In this document: positions 18,261 through 26,914 of the stretch, piece by piece
How the letters are laid out: every line of letters begins with the position of its first letter
How positions within the stretch are numbered: position 1 is the stretch's first letter
Notes under the pieces: model-generated
Told to the model about the DNA's origin: nothing
Seen by the model: only the letters and a program-made list of their open reading frames with translations
Database searches by the model: none
Assembly (NCBI RefSeq): GCF_003590855.1
Contig: NZ_QYUP01000107.1
Location: forward strand, 1-45,244
Source: Massilia cavernae
Lineage (GTDB): Bacteria > Pseudomonadota > Gammaproteobacteria > Burkholderiales > Burkholderiaceae_D
DNA length: 45,244 nt
Direction: 5' to 3'
Made by a program: the position numbers and the translations under genes

Positions 18261-18342
18261 CGGCGGATGCGCATACGCTTATCCGCCCTACGTCCCAACG
18301 CCTTGACGCGTAGGGTGGATAAGCCCTTGGGGCGCATCCACC
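18261..18342. repeat. Long imperfect palindrome (REP/MITE-like) between convergent genes
   Basis: GCTTATCCGCCCTACG (18277-18292) and CGTAGGGTGGATAAGC (18308-18323) form a 16-bp stem with one G-T mismatch. The outer flanks CGGCGGATGCGC and GCGCATCCACCG extend the symmetry over about 80 bp. It fills the gap between two convergent genes and could end transcription from both sides. The GTAGGGTGGATAAGC..GCGCATCCACC type is a dispersed intergenic repeat in many proteobacteria, as far as I recall. Confidence 0.7.
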
Positions 18343-18369
18343 GAACACGCGAACATGTCCCCCGTAACG

Positions 18370-20772
18370 TTAAGGCACCAGAACCAGCGTATGCCTAACG
18401 GCCCCCGGAAGGAACGGCGTGGCCTTCCCCTTCACCCAATCCTCATGCCCATTGAGGAAAAACGGCGACAAGGGATGTCCGCTCTGCCCGCCCGGCATAT
18501 TGAATACGCCTTGCTCCTCGCGTCCCGGCGACACCGTCATGCGCTGCGACTGCCCGAACTTCGCCCCCGCCACGCGCGGCATGTTCGAATCGCCGGGCAG
18601 CATATCGGCCGGCGCCGACAGCCACCGTTTCAACACCGGCAGCGCATTCCCGATCGGATGCACGATGGCCGCCTTGTTGCGCTCCCCCCAGCTCGCATCC
18701 GCCAGCCGTTTGCCGCCTTCGGTCAGGTCCGCCACGGCCTTGTCCACCGCCGCCAGCTGCATGTCGCGCCAGCTGCGATGCGCCGATGGCAGCCAGCCGG
18801 CCGGCTGCTCGTCCAGCAAGCGCGCCACCACCGCTGGCCAGCGCGTACTCGCCGATGCCGCCGTGGCTTTCTCGTCCAGCGCCGCCAGTTCGGAATTGGC
18901 GCCGTCGTACAGCACCTCATGCAGCCCCCACATGAAGTGGCGCGCCAGCCGGTAGCCTACCGAATCCACGCTCGCGCGCCCCGTCCAGCTTTCCTGCAGC
19001 AGCCGCCTGAACTCGGCGCGCTGCGGTTTGCCTTCGAGCGCCGCCGAGTCCAGCACCTTTAGCGCGCGCTCGCGCCACGGCGCGATGAACAGCGCCCGGT
19101 CGTCCATCGCCACGCCATACACGCCGGCGACATCCGCCTTGTCCCCCAGCGCCGCCAGCGCATCGCGCACCTGCCGGTTGCGCGCACCGATATCGAAGCC
19201 GCCGTCGCCAATCACCTGTGCGCCCACGCCGCCCAGGGGCCTGCTGTTGGCGGTCGAGAGCTGGCCACTGGCCGGGTTGCGCAGCACAGGGTACGATGCA
19301 GGCTCAAGCGGCCCTTGCCACCCTGCCGACGCAGCATTGGCCGCCATCGGGAACGTCGATGCAAGGCCAGGCTGCGCGCGCTGCGCCATCAGTCCGGCAA
19401 TCGTCCAGCCGATATTGCCCTTGTCGTCGCCGGCCACGAAGTTCTGCGCCGGTATGCCGACGGTCGCCGCGGCAGCCAGCGCCTCATCGAGCGCGTTGAC
19501 GGTTTCGAGCTTGCGCGGATTGAGGTTGACGGCACCCGGCGCATGGGCGATCCAGTGGATCGCGTAAGTGCGTCCGCCCACCTCGCGCAGCGGCCCTGAC
19601 GAGGTGGCGCGCACGACGAACTTGTGCGCCGCTTCGCCTTTGACGAGGATCGGCTCGTCGTACAGCACCGGCGTCTCCCAGCCGGCCGGTGTACGCACCT
19701 GGCCGGGCCTGGCGGGGTCGGTCGCGATTTCGACCAGGTCGAGGTAATCGCCATAGCTGTTCGTGAATCCCCACGCGACCTTGCCGTTGCTGCCGACGAC
19801 CACCAGCGGCGGCGCACCCGGCAGGGTCACGCCGGCGACACGGCGCATCGCGCCGCTCGCATCCGGAAAGCGCAGCGCGACGCGGTACCAGGTGTTCGGC
19901 AGCTGGATCCCGAGGTGCATGTCGTCCGCGACAATTGCCGCGCCGTCGGTGCTGCGGCTGCCGCCGACCGCCCAGTTGTTGCTGCCGACCGAATCGGCGA
20001 AGTCCACCATCGCCAGCTTGGCCGGCTTGCCGGTGCGTGGCTTGCCCCACCACGACGGCGCCTGTTCCGGGATCGGCGCCGGCGGCGCGGGAATGCTGGC
20101 CGCGTCCAGCGGTGCGTCCCACTCGGTGGATTCGGGCAGAAGGAAGGCAAGCTGCGCGGCGGTCGAATGGTCGCGGAACCAGCCGCGTGCAAGCTCGCGC
20201 GGTTCCTGCATGCCCTGCAGGTCGAAGTACATCGCCCACACCACCAGCAGCGAGTCGGCCGGACGCCATGCGCGTGGCGCGGCGCCGACCACGCCGTATT
20301 CGAAAGGCCGCGCCGACAGTGCATTCAGGCCGTCGTTGACGCCGGCCGCGTAACGTTCAAGTAAGCGCTTTTCCTCCACAGGCATGGCCGCCAGCGCCTG
20401 CTCGGCGCGGGCGCGGAAGCGGTGCAGGCGACGCGATTTATCGACCGGCAGCGCCTTGGCGCCGAACAGTTCGGCCAGCTCGCCGCCGCCGACGCGGCGC
20501 AGCAAATCCATCTGGAAGAAGCGGTCCTGTCCATGCACGAAGCCGGTTGCGTACGCCACGTCCTCGCGGCTGCCGCCGCTGATCAGCGGAATGCCCTGAG
20601 CATCGCGCTCGACCATGACTTTCGCCGACAGTCCCGCACCGCGGTGCTCCCCGTCGAGCATGGCAAGGCTGCCGCGCAGGAACAGCCAGGCCGCCACCGC
20701 CGCAAGCACGAGCAGCGCCAGCAGGGTCATCAAAATGCGCAGTGTTAATGTCTTCGCGCTTCGCATGGCCAT
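18370..20772 (-). CDS. Penicillin acylase family protein (Ntn hydrolase)
   Basis: This 800-residue self-processing N-terminal-nucleophile amidase is anchored by one N-terminal membrane helix (about residues 8-33) and is probably periplasmic. The autocleavage site is GSNNWAVGGSRS, whose Ser (residue 264) would become the N-terminal nucleophile of the beta chain. The preceding part is the alpha chain and spacer, with YATGFVHGQDRFFQMDLLRR, typical of the family. I prefer the ATG at 20772, six bases after AAAGGA; longer frames to 20898 lack a site. The family includes penicillin acylases and acyl-homoserine-lactone acylases (PvdQ, QuiP); the substrate cannot be read from sequence. It stands alone, convergent with the GGDEF-EAL gene. 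Confidence 0.9.
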   Translation of the reverse strand: MAMRSAKTLTLRILMTLLALLVLAAVAAWLFLRGSLAMLDGEHRGAGLSAKVMVERDAQGIPLISGGSREDVAYATGFVHGQDRFFQMDLLRRVGGGELAELFGAKALPVDKSRRLHRFRARAEQALAAMPVEEKRLLERYAAGVNDGLNALSARPFEYGVVGAAPRAWRPADSLLVVWAMYFDLQGMQEPRELARGWFRDHSTAAQLAFLLPESTEWDAPLDAASIPAPPAPIPEQAPSWWGKPRTGKPAKLAMVDFADSVGSNNWAVGGSRSTDGAAIVADDMHLGIQLPNTWYRVALRFPDASGAMRRVAGVTLPGAPPLVVVGSNGKVAWGFTNSYGDYLDLVEIATDPARPGQVRTPAGWETPVLYDEPILVKGEAAHKFVVRATSSGPLREVGGRTYAIHWIAHAPGAVNLNPRKLETVNALDEALAAAATVGIPAQNFVAGDDKGNIGWTIAGLMAQRAQPGLASTFPMAANAASAGWQGPLEPASYPVLRNPASGQLSTANSRPLGGVGAQVIGDGGFDIGARNRQVRDALAALGDKADVAGVYGVAMDDRALFIAPWRERALKVLDSAALEGKPQRAEFRRLLQESWTGRASVDSVGYRLARHFMWGLHEVLYDGANSELAALDEKATAASASTRWPAVVARLLDEQPAGWLPSAHRSWRDMQLAAVDKAVADLTEGGKRLADASWGERNKAAIVHPIGNALPVLKRWLSAPADMLPGDSNMPRVAGAKFGQSQRMTVSPGREEQGVFNMPGGQSGHPLSPFFLNGHEDWVKGKATPFLPGAVRHTLVLVP

Positions 20773-20963
20773 CGTCATCCTTTCGTTAAGTTTCCGCAGG
20801 AATATTGCCAGAAAACTTGGGCGGCGGGCCGGAAATTGGAACGACCGACGATCACGCGGTTTCGCGCTGTTTCGATTTGTATCAGGAGTTGAGCACATCG
20901 GGCCTGTAGGCTAAATTAAATATGGCGCCATCGTGCGCCGGCCGAAGCCAAGAGGAGGAAATC

Positions 20964-21251
20964 ATGCTTCGATATTCGCTGATATTGGTCGCGGCGCTGG
21001 GCACAGCCGCCTGCGCGACCCCGGAACAGCGCGCAGAGCAGATGCGCGTGGAAATGGAACGCATGATCCAGGTGTATGGCCCGGCATGCGGGCGGCTTGG
21101 CTATGCCGCCAACTCGGACCAGTGGCGCAATTGCGTGCTGCAACTGAGCGCCAAGGAGGAGATGGAACGCTATGGGCATCATCCGCACTATTACGCTGGC
21201 GTCGGGCATTCGCACTGGCGCTTCGGCGGGATGTGGGGTCCGCACTGGTAG
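20964..21251 (+). CDS. Small probable lipoprotein of unknown function
   Basis: This 95-residue protein starts at ATG 20964, six bases after AGGAGGAAA (an in-frame codon at 20922 is less likely). A signal peptide MLRYSLILVAALGTAACATP ends in a lipobox-like TAAC with Cys near residue 18; Thr at -3 is not standard. The mature part has two Cys (YGPACGRLGY, WRNCVLQLS) that could pair and an aromatic/His/Gly-rich tail (HHPHYYAGVGHSHWRFGG). I recognise no characterised family. It is monocistronic and divergent from the penicillin acylase gene. Confidence 0.75.
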   Translation: MLRYSLILVAALGTAACATPEQRAEQMRVEMERMIQVYGPACGRLGYAANSDQWRNCVLQLSAKEEMERYGHHPHYYAGVGHSHWRFGGMWGPHW

Positions 21252-21260
21252 GAGTTAGTC

Positions 21261-22124
21261 TCAGCCAGAATGCGTGTTCGCCACGGAAAGCATGCCGGCG
21301 ACGCGTTCCTTCGTCAGCGGCTCGTGCGTCTGCAACAGCCGCTCGATGAGCCGCTGCGCATGGCGCACCAGGCGAGGATAGCGCGCGTCTCGTGGATGAA
21401 GCGCCAGCCGGATGAGCATTTTCGACGACGGGCTGCCCGCGGACGCAACGCGCATGCGGCACATGGTGTCGGCCACCAGTGGCGACAGCGCCCGCCCGGG
21501 CCAGTTGCGCGCCGTATAGACCAGGCTGGGCGAATACAGGCTGGGCAAAGGCCTGCCAGAAGTGCCGGACGGCGCACCATACGGCGCCGCCCCGCCTTGC
21601 TGCCTCAACAGGTAAAAGCGGCTGAAGGTCGTCGTATACAAGAACGGTGAGGCACGCAGTGCCCGCCACGCATCCGGTCCCAGCAGCCATGCCGGCGCCA
21701 CGAATCCGGTAACCGGCCAGCCCCGCTCGCGAAACCAGTCCAGTCCTCGTTCGATCCTTGCGCGTGCCTCGTCCTCATCGATGGCCGCAAATTCACCCTC
21801 CTTCTGTGTGTATGCGCGCCGGCGCAGCCAGTCGGCCAGCCCTGTGTATGCCGTCGCCTCGTCGAGATGCGTGTAGCCATGCAAGACCAGTTCGTCGCCG
21901 CGCGCCAGCATGCTGGAAAGCCCATGCTCGCACGCCGGCGAACGAACACTGTGTCCGTGGAATTTGGGCACGACCAGCCACGTCAGCGGAATGTCCGTGA
22001 CCTCCCGCACTGCTTGCGCCAGGCTCAGGCATTCAGCCCAGGTTTCGGGCGCAACGTCATGAATCGACACGCAAAGCGCACCCTTCCCGCTTGCGGCGAA
22101 CACTGGGTTCAACTCAGTCGTCAT
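21261..22124 (-). CDS. DUF2334 polysaccharide-deacetylase-like protein
   Basis: This 287-residue protein has the NodB-like fold of DUF2334: CVSIHDVAPETWAEC (the HD metal motif) near residue 20, ELVLHGYTH (HxxxH-type second metal motif) near residue 80, and a VTGFVAPAWLLGPDAWRAL strand. There is no signal peptide. It lies 26 bp downstream of a glycosyltransferase gene in the same direction, so the pair probably handles one glycan or glycolipid. The family may deacetylate a carbohydrate, but the substrate is unknown. Confidence 0.85.
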   Translation of the reverse strand: MTTELNPVFAASGKGALCVSIHDVAPETWAECLSLAQAVREVTDIPLTWLVVPKFHGHSVRSPACEHGLSSMLARGDELVLHGYTHLDEATAYTGLADWLRRRAYTQKEGEFAAIDEDEARARIERGLDWFRERGWPVTGFVAPAWLLGPDAWRALRASPFLYTTTFSRFYLLRQQGGAAPYGAPSGTSGRPLPSLYSPSLVYTARNWPGRALSPLVADTMCRMRVASAGSPSSKMLIRLALHPRDARYPRLVRHAQRLIERLLQTHEPLTKERVAGMLSVANTHSG

Positions 22125-22150
22125 CGCGATACTTGCGCCCGGAGGCGCGG

Positions 22151-23290
22151 CTAGTCAGTCACTACAATCGGTTCCACCTCCAGTTCAGCACGCTCGCGGC
22201 TGGCCAGCAAGCCGGCATACCGCCCTAGCAGCTGCGGCAAAACATGCTCCCAGTCGTATTGTTCGCGCGCCTTGCGCAGCGCCTTCCTGCCCATTTCCGC
22301 CCTGTCGCAGCCGTAGATGGCTTCGATGCCTTCGCACAGCCGCGCGACGCTGTTGGGCTCGACCAGCAAGCCGGTATCGGTATCGACCAGCTCCGATACC
22401 GCGCCCCCTTTCGTGCCGATGACAGGAAGTCCGCATGCCATCGCCTCAAGCACGATGAGCCCGAATGTTTCACGGTCGCCCGGATGCACCAGCACGTCGC
22501 AGCTGCCCAGCAGGCGCGCCAGGTCATGCTGGTTGCGCTTGAACGGCACGCAGGTCATTTGCCCGATCTGCGGCAGGTTTCCGCCGCCGCCAATCAGCAG
22601 CAAGTGGTACGGCGGCCCCAGCCGGCGTACCGCCTCGATCAGCAAGGGCAGCTTTTTCTCGGCGGTGAAACGGCCCGCGAACACAAGCAGGCGCGTGTCG
22701 GGAGCAAGGTGTAAGTGCTCGCGCAACAAGCCGATGCGCCGCTTGGGCGAGAAGGTGTCGACGTCGATGCCGAGCGGCTGATGGACGACGCCGCGGATTC
22801 CCATGCCTTCCAGTTGCTTCGCCATCAAGCGGGACGGCGCCATCACGAGGTCGAACTGGCGGTAGAGATGGACCAGGTACTTGCGCGCCGCGCCGGCAGC
22901 GGCTGCGCCGAAGCGGTCGCCAATGAGCTGCGGCAGGTCGGAGTGGTAGAAGGCGACCGCAGGGATATCGAGCTGGCGCTTGGCCCGCAGCGCCGCCAGC
23001 GCGCTGGGCCCGGCGTCCCCGGCTTCGACCAGGTCCGGCTGCAGGCGGCGCAGGATATGCGCCGACGCGCCTGCCGACAGCGGCCAGCGGTAGCCATGGA
23101 TACCCGGGAGCGCCACGGATGGAAGGTGCACCAGCGTGCGGGTCTTGCCGCTGGCCGTCGCTACGTTGGGGCTGAGGATGGTGTGGCGCACCTGTGTGCG
23201 CTGCGACAGCCAGCGCGCCTTTGCGTTGAGGTAGGTGCTGACGCCCCCGCCCCTGGCGGCATAGAACATCGTGATGTCGGCGATATGCAT
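22151..23290 (-). CDS. GT4-family glycosyltransferase
   Basis: This 379-residue GT-B fold enzyme has an N-terminal domain starting MHIADITMFYAARGGGVSTY, with the glycine loop for the acceptor side. The C-terminal nucleotide-sugar domain has FAGRFTAEKKLPLLIEA near 210 and the E-x7-E motif in ETFGLIVLEAMACGLPVIGT near 300. Retaining transferases of this type include mannosyl- and glucosyl-transferases of lipids or polysaccharides. It is the first gene of a pair with a DUF2334 protein. A hairpin ends four bases before its ATG. The acceptor and donor are not predictable. Confidence 0.88.
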   Translation of the reverse strand: MHIADITMFYAARGGGVSTYLNAKARWLSQRTQVRHTILSPNVATASGKTRTLVHLPSVALPGIHGYRWPLSAGASAHILRRLQPDLVEAGDAGPSALAALRAKRQLDIPAVAFYHSDLPQLIGDRFGAAAAGAARKYLVHLYRQFDLVMAPSRLMAKQLEGMGIRGVVHQPLGIDVDTFSPKRRIGLLREHLHLAPDTRLLVFAGRFTAEKKLPLLIEAVRRLGPPYHLLLIGGGGNLPQIGQMTCVPFKRNQHDLARLLGSCDVLVHPGDRETFGLIVLEAMACGLPVIGTKGGAVSELVDTDTGLLVEPNSVARLCEGIEAIYGCDRAEMGRKALRKAREQYDWEHVLPQLLGRYAGLLASRERAELEVEPIVVTD

Positions 23291-23294
23291 GCTA

Positions 23295-23313
23295 GGCTCA
23301 CAGTGGTTGAGCC
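23295..23313 (-). promoter_or_regulatory. Hairpin directly upstream of the glycosyltransferase start codon
   Basis: GGCTCA and TGAGCC form a perfect 6-bp stem with a 7-nt loop, ending four bases before the ATG at 23290. In the mRNA it would cover the place where a ribosome-binding site is expected, and no clear one is visible outside it. It could restrain translation, or the true start could lie further in. Confidence 0.4.
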
Positions 23314-23339
23314 CACGATAGCAGCGCGTGCCGTACCGG

Positions 23340-23357
23340 GTTTGCGCACGCGCAAAC
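23340..23357. repeat. Perfect 7-bp hairpin in recR-glycosyltransferase gap
   Basis: GTTTGCG-CACG-CGCAAAC is a perfect stem-loop without a T run. It may be an operator or part of a transcription end for the dnaX-ybaB-recR unit. No function is assignable. Confidence 0.35.
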
Positions 23358-23426
23358 GCGTGGGAGCGTTCTGAAAGGAACTAGTACAGGCGCAAGGCGT
23401 CCGCGCCTCGATGGTGTAGATGAGTT

Positions 23427-23443
23427 CGCCTGACGCTCAGGCG
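23427..23443 (-). terminator. Stem-loop overlapping the recR stop
   Basis: CGCCTGA and TCAGGCG form a perfect 7-bp stem with a 3-nt loop that includes the recR stop codon. There is no T run, so it may protect the mRNA end rather than terminate by itself. Confidence 0.4.
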
Positions 23444-24027
23444 ATGCGGCGGTCCAGCATGGCCCGCGCGATGGTTCCCGCGTCCACATATTCAAGTTCT
23501 CCGCCGACCGGCACGCCACGCGCGAGGCGGCTTACCTTGAGGCCACGCGCCTTCAGCATTTCGCTGATGTAATGCGCGGTCGCCTCGCCTTCATTGGTGA
23601 AATTTGTCGCCAGCACCACCTCGCTGACCACGCCGTCCGTGGCGCGGCCGACCAGCTTTTCGAGGTGAATGTCCTTGGGGCCGATGCCGTCCAGCGGCGA
23701 CAGCCGTCCCATCAGCACGAAATACAGGCCGCGGAAGGTCATGGTCTGCTCGATCATCAGCTGGTCGGCAGGCGTTTCGACCACGCACAGCAGGCTGCGG
23801 TCGCGCTGCTCATCCATGCAGGTGTCGCAGATTTCCTTCTCGGCGAAGGTATTGCACAGCGCGCAGTGGTGCACCGTCTCGACCGCCTGGTACAGCGCCC
23901 GCGACAGCATGGCCGCACCTTCGCGGTCGTGCTGCAGCAGGTGGAAGGCCATGCGCTGGGCCGACTTCGGGCCGATGCCCGGCAGGCGGCGCAATGCCTC
24001 GGTCAGGAAGTCGAGCGAGCTGGACAT
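23437..24027 (-). CDS. recR: Recombination mediator RecR
   Basis: This 196-residue RecFOR-pathway protein helps load RecA at gaps. In order it has a helix-hairpin-helix ([20 protein letters not shown]), a four-Cys zinc finger ([16 protein letters not shown]) and a Toprim domain ([33 protein letters not shown]). The length is normal. It is the last gene of the conserved dnaX-ybaB-recR order and follows ybaB by 13 bp. Confidence 0.97.
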   Translation of the reverse strand: MSSSLDFLTEALRRLPGIGPKSAQRMAFHLLQHDREGAAMLSRALYQAVETVHHCALCNTFAEKEICDTCMDEQRDRSLLCVVETPADQLMIEQTMTFRGLYFVLMGRLSPLDGIGPKDIHLEKLVGRATDGVVSEVVLATNFTNEGEATAHYISEMLKARGLKVSRLARGVPVGGELEYVDAGTIARAMLDRRIA

Positions 24028-24040
24028 GAAAGCGGCCGGT

Positions 24041-24367
24041 TTAGAACGGCATCTTGAAGCCGGCAGGCAGCTGCATGCCGGCGGTCAGGCCGCTCATCTT
24101 TTCGGCCGAAGTGGCTTCGGCCTTGCGCACTGCGTCGTTGAAGGCGGCGGCCACCAGGTCTTCCAGCATGTCCTTGTCGTCGGCCAGCAGCGACGGATCG
24201 ATGGTGACGCGCTTGACGTCGTTCTTGCAGGTCATCACGACCTTGACCAGGCCGGCGCCCGACTGGCCTTCGACTTCGACCAGCGCCAGCGCTTCCTGCG
24301 CCTTCTTCATGTTGTCCTGCATGGCTTGCGCCTGTTTCATCAAGCCTGCGAGCTGGTTTTTCATCAT
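24041..24367 (-). CDS. ybaB: YbaB/EbfC nucleoid-associated protein
   Basis: This 108-residue DNA-binding protein has the N-terminal [20 protein letters not shown] coiled helix, then a beta core ([19 protein letters not shown]) and a C-terminal Met/Gly-rich tail ([16 protein letters not shown]) typical of the family. It binds DNA as a dimer and often sits between dnaX and recR, as here. Confidence 0.96.
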   Translation of the reverse strand: MMKNQLAGLMKQAQAMQDNMKKAQEALALVEVEGQSGAGLVKVVMTCKNDVKRVTIDPSLLADDKDMLEDLVAAAFNDAVRKAEATSAEKMSGLTAGMQLPAGFKMPF

Positions 24368-24423
24368 TGCGGTGTTCTCCGAATTCTAGATTAGTACAAA
24401 AGGTGGAAAAATGAAGCTGCGGC

Positions 24424-26577
24424 TCAGGCCGCGGACGCCGGCGGTGGGCGCACCGATCCCTGCACGACGAAGGCGCCGAACTCGCGCATCATCTCCTTGA
24501 CGAAGGTATCGTTCACAACGGTTTCTTCGGCCTTGCGCTGGCACTCCTCGCGGAAGGCCTGGGCCTCGGCACTGGCGGTGTACCACACCTGCCCGATCTC
24601 GGTCTCGACCGCGACCTTGGTGCTGGTGAAGCGTTCCTGCAGCGCCGCCGCCAGCTTTTCGGAATTGCCGCTGGCGCGCAAGGTGTCGATCGGCACGCGC
24701 AGCTTGAAGGTGGTGACGTTGCCGTCCACCGTGCATTCGATCAGCTCGGTCTGGAACGCCAGCTGCTGGGACACGCCGCGCAACGGCAGGCTTGATGCCA
24801 GCGCCGGCCAGTTGCCGTCCCAGCCGATCGCAGGCACAGGAGTGATCACGTAGGCGTGTTTCGGACGTGCCGGCGCGCGCACCGGTGCGGCGACCACCGC
24901 AGGCGCTTCCTGCGCTACCGCGGTGTCGTCGGAAAATTCGGTCACCCACGATGGCGGCTCGTCGTCGGCCGGCTCGTCATGGGTTTGCTGGCGTGCCTGC
25001 GGCTGCTGCGGGGCGGCCTGCGGCGCGGCTGGCGGCTCCCACGGCGGCGGCGCTTTCGCTACCGCGGGCGCTGCCGCCTGTGCCAAAGGAGCCGGCGGCG
25101 CTGGCGGCGCGACAGGCGCGGGCTGCACGGCCGGCGCCGGAGCGGCTTGCGCGGCTGCTTGCTGGTCCGCCTGGATCGACATGGCGGTCGGCCGCTTCTG
25201 GCCGCCGCGTGTACCGCTTCCTGCGCGCGCGGCTTCCAGCGCAGCGTTGATCGCAGCACGCGCGGAAGTCATTGCCGGCGCCGCAGCTGCCGGCGCCGCC
25301 TGCTGGACCGGGGCCGCAGGCGCTGCGGGCGCCGGTGCGACTGGCGCCGGCGGCACGACCGCTGCATGGCTTGCGGCGGCGGCCGATTCGGCACGTGCCG
25401 GTGCGGGCGCCGGACGCGGCGCGGGCGCGGCGCTGCGTGCCGCCGGCGCGGCAGGCGCCACGCCTTCGGCGCCGCCGTTACCCGGGCGGAAAGCCAGCAT
25501 GCGCAGCAGCGTCATGGTGAAGCCCGCGTATTCGTCCGGCGCCAGGCCGATTTCGTTGCGGCCGTGGACGGCGATCTGGTAATACAGCTGCACTTCCTGC
25601 GGATCGAAGGAGGCGGCAAGGCGCTTGATGTCGGCCAGTTCCGGCAGGTCTGCCGGAATCGCCGCCGGCACCGACTGCGCCAGCGCGATACGGTGCAGCA
25701 GCGTGCCCAGGTCCTGCAGCGCGCCGTTGTACGACAGGCTGCGGCTGGCCATTTCATCGGCCACCGCCATCAGGTCGGCGCCATCTTGCGCGAGCAGCGC
25801 GTCGAGCAGGCGGATCAGGTAGGACTGGTCGAGCGCGCCCAGCATGCCCTGCACCGATGCCAGCGTCACCTGCCCGGCCGCGTAGGCGATCGCCTGGTCG
25901 GTCAGCGACAGCGCGTCGCGCATCGAGCCGTGCGCGCCTTGCGCCAGCAGGCGCAGCGCGGGCTGCTCGAAGGTGATGCCTTCCTGGCCGAGGATATTCT
26001 CGAGATGGCCGACGATGTGCCCCGGCGGCATCTGCTTCAGGTTGAACTGCAGGCAGCGCGACAGCACGGTCACCGGGATCTTCTGCGGGTCGGTGGTCGC
26101 GAGGATGAACTTGACGTGCGCGGGCGGCTCTTCCAGCGTCTTCAACATGGAGTTGAAGGCGTGGTTGGTCAGCATGTGCACCTCGTCGATCATGTAGACC
26201 TTGTAGCGCGCGTTCGATGGCGCATACACGGCCTGCTCGAGCAGCTGCGCCATTTCGTCGACGCCGCGGTTCGATGCCGCGTCCATCTCGATGTAGTCGA
26301 CGAAGCGTCCGCCGTCGATCGCCACGCAGGCCTCGCACACGCCGCACGGCTGTGCGGTGACGCCGCCGTTGCCGTCCGGGCCGACGCAGTTGAGCGACTT
26401 GGCCAGGATGCGCGACAGCGTGGTCTTGCCGACGCCGCGGGTTCCGGTGAACAGGTAGGCGTGGTGCAGGCGGCCCGTGTTCAGCGCATGCGTCAGCGCG
26501 CGCACCACGTGCTCCTGGCCGACGAGCGTTTCGAAATTCCTGGGACGGTATTTGCGGGCGAGGACTTGATAGGACAT
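24424..26577 (-). CDS. dnaX: DNA polymerase III subunit gamma/tau
   Basis: This 717-residue clamp-loader ATPase has Walker A GTRGVGKT (45-52), zinc ligands Cys64, Cys78, Cys81 and Cys84, the Walker B region YMIDEVHML, and SRC (LSRCLQF). A long Ala/Pro-rich linker at about 385-560 is followed by a C-terminal tau domain that would contact the polymerase and helicase. I see no A-rich slippery heptamer like that of E. coli, so a shortened gamma form by frameshift is not evident. It heads the dnaX-ybaB-recR cluster. Confidence 0.96.
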   Translation of the reverse strand: MSYQVLARKYRPRNFETLVGQEHVVRALTHALNTGRLHHAYLFTGTRGVGKTTLSRILAKSLNCVGPDGNGGVTAQPCGVCEACVAIDGGRFVDYIEMDAASNRGVDEMAQLLEQAVYAPSNARYKVYMIDEVHMLTNHAFNSMLKTLEEPPAHVKFILATTDPQKIPVTVLSRCLQFNLKQMPPGHIVGHLENILGQEGITFEQPALRLLAQGAHGSMRDALSLTDQAIAYAAGQVTLASVQGMLGALDQSYLIRLLDALLAQDGADLMAVADEMASRSLSYNGALQDLGTLLHRIALAQSVPAAIPADLPELADIKRLAASFDPQEVQLYYQIAVHGRNEIGLAPDEYAGFTMTLLRMLAFRPGNGGAEGVAPAAPAARSAAPAPRPAPAPARAESAAAASHAAVVPPAPVAPAPAAPAAPVQQAAPAAAAPAMTSARAAINAALEAARAGSGTRGGQKRPTAMSIQADQQAAAQAAPAPAVQPAPVAPPAPPAPLAQAAAPAVAKAPPPWEPPAAPQAAPQQPQARQQTHDEPADDEPPSWVTEFSDDTAVAQEAPAVVAAPVRAPARPKHAYVITPVPAIGWDGNWPALASSLPLRGVSQQLAFQTELIECTVDGNVTTFKLRVPIDTLRASGNSEKLAAALQERFTSTKVAVETEIGQVWYTASAEAQAFREECQRKAEETVVNDTFVKEMMREFGAFVVQGSVRPPPASAA

Positions 26578-26765
26578 GCTGAGATTTTACCGTATGTGGC
26601 GCACCCGGCTCATGGCAAGGATCGCGGAAAGGGGTATTGTATCAGACCGACAAGGGCGGATTTTGGGCAGCAGCGATGCAATGCCGGGGCACTGAAGATA
26701 AACCGACGAGGGAGTGTGCTGCGGTGCGGTTCGCATGCGGCGGACCGGGAGAAAAAACGTAAGAG

Positions 26766-26861
26766 GCGAGCCTGATCTGCGGCACTTATGGTTAACGGCC
26801 GTGGCTGCTTCGTTCCCGACCTGACCAGGTTAGCCATGCCACAATGCGCAGGGGCCCGCCA
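26766..26861 (-). ncRNA. ffs: 4.5S RNA (small signal recognition particle RNA)
   Basis: The minus strand carries the universally conserved domain IV hairpin (CCTGGTCAGGTCGGGAACG, then AAGCAGCCACGG) that binds Ffh. The ends GGCGGGCC and GGCTCGCC pair, giving the single long rod of the small bacterial SRP RNA, about 96 nt. A run of six T follows the 3' end at about 26754-26759. It lies upstream of dnaX, as in other betaproteobacteria. Confidence 0.92.
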
Positions 26862-26914
26862 GTCGCAATTATAACCGACCCGCGCGAATTAGGGAAACGC
26901 GCGGGCCGCAGCCA

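Noticed and set aside
24424-26577. Programmed frameshift site in dnaX
   Set aside because: No run of six A followed by G was seen on the coding strand, so there is no support for an E. coli-like gamma product.
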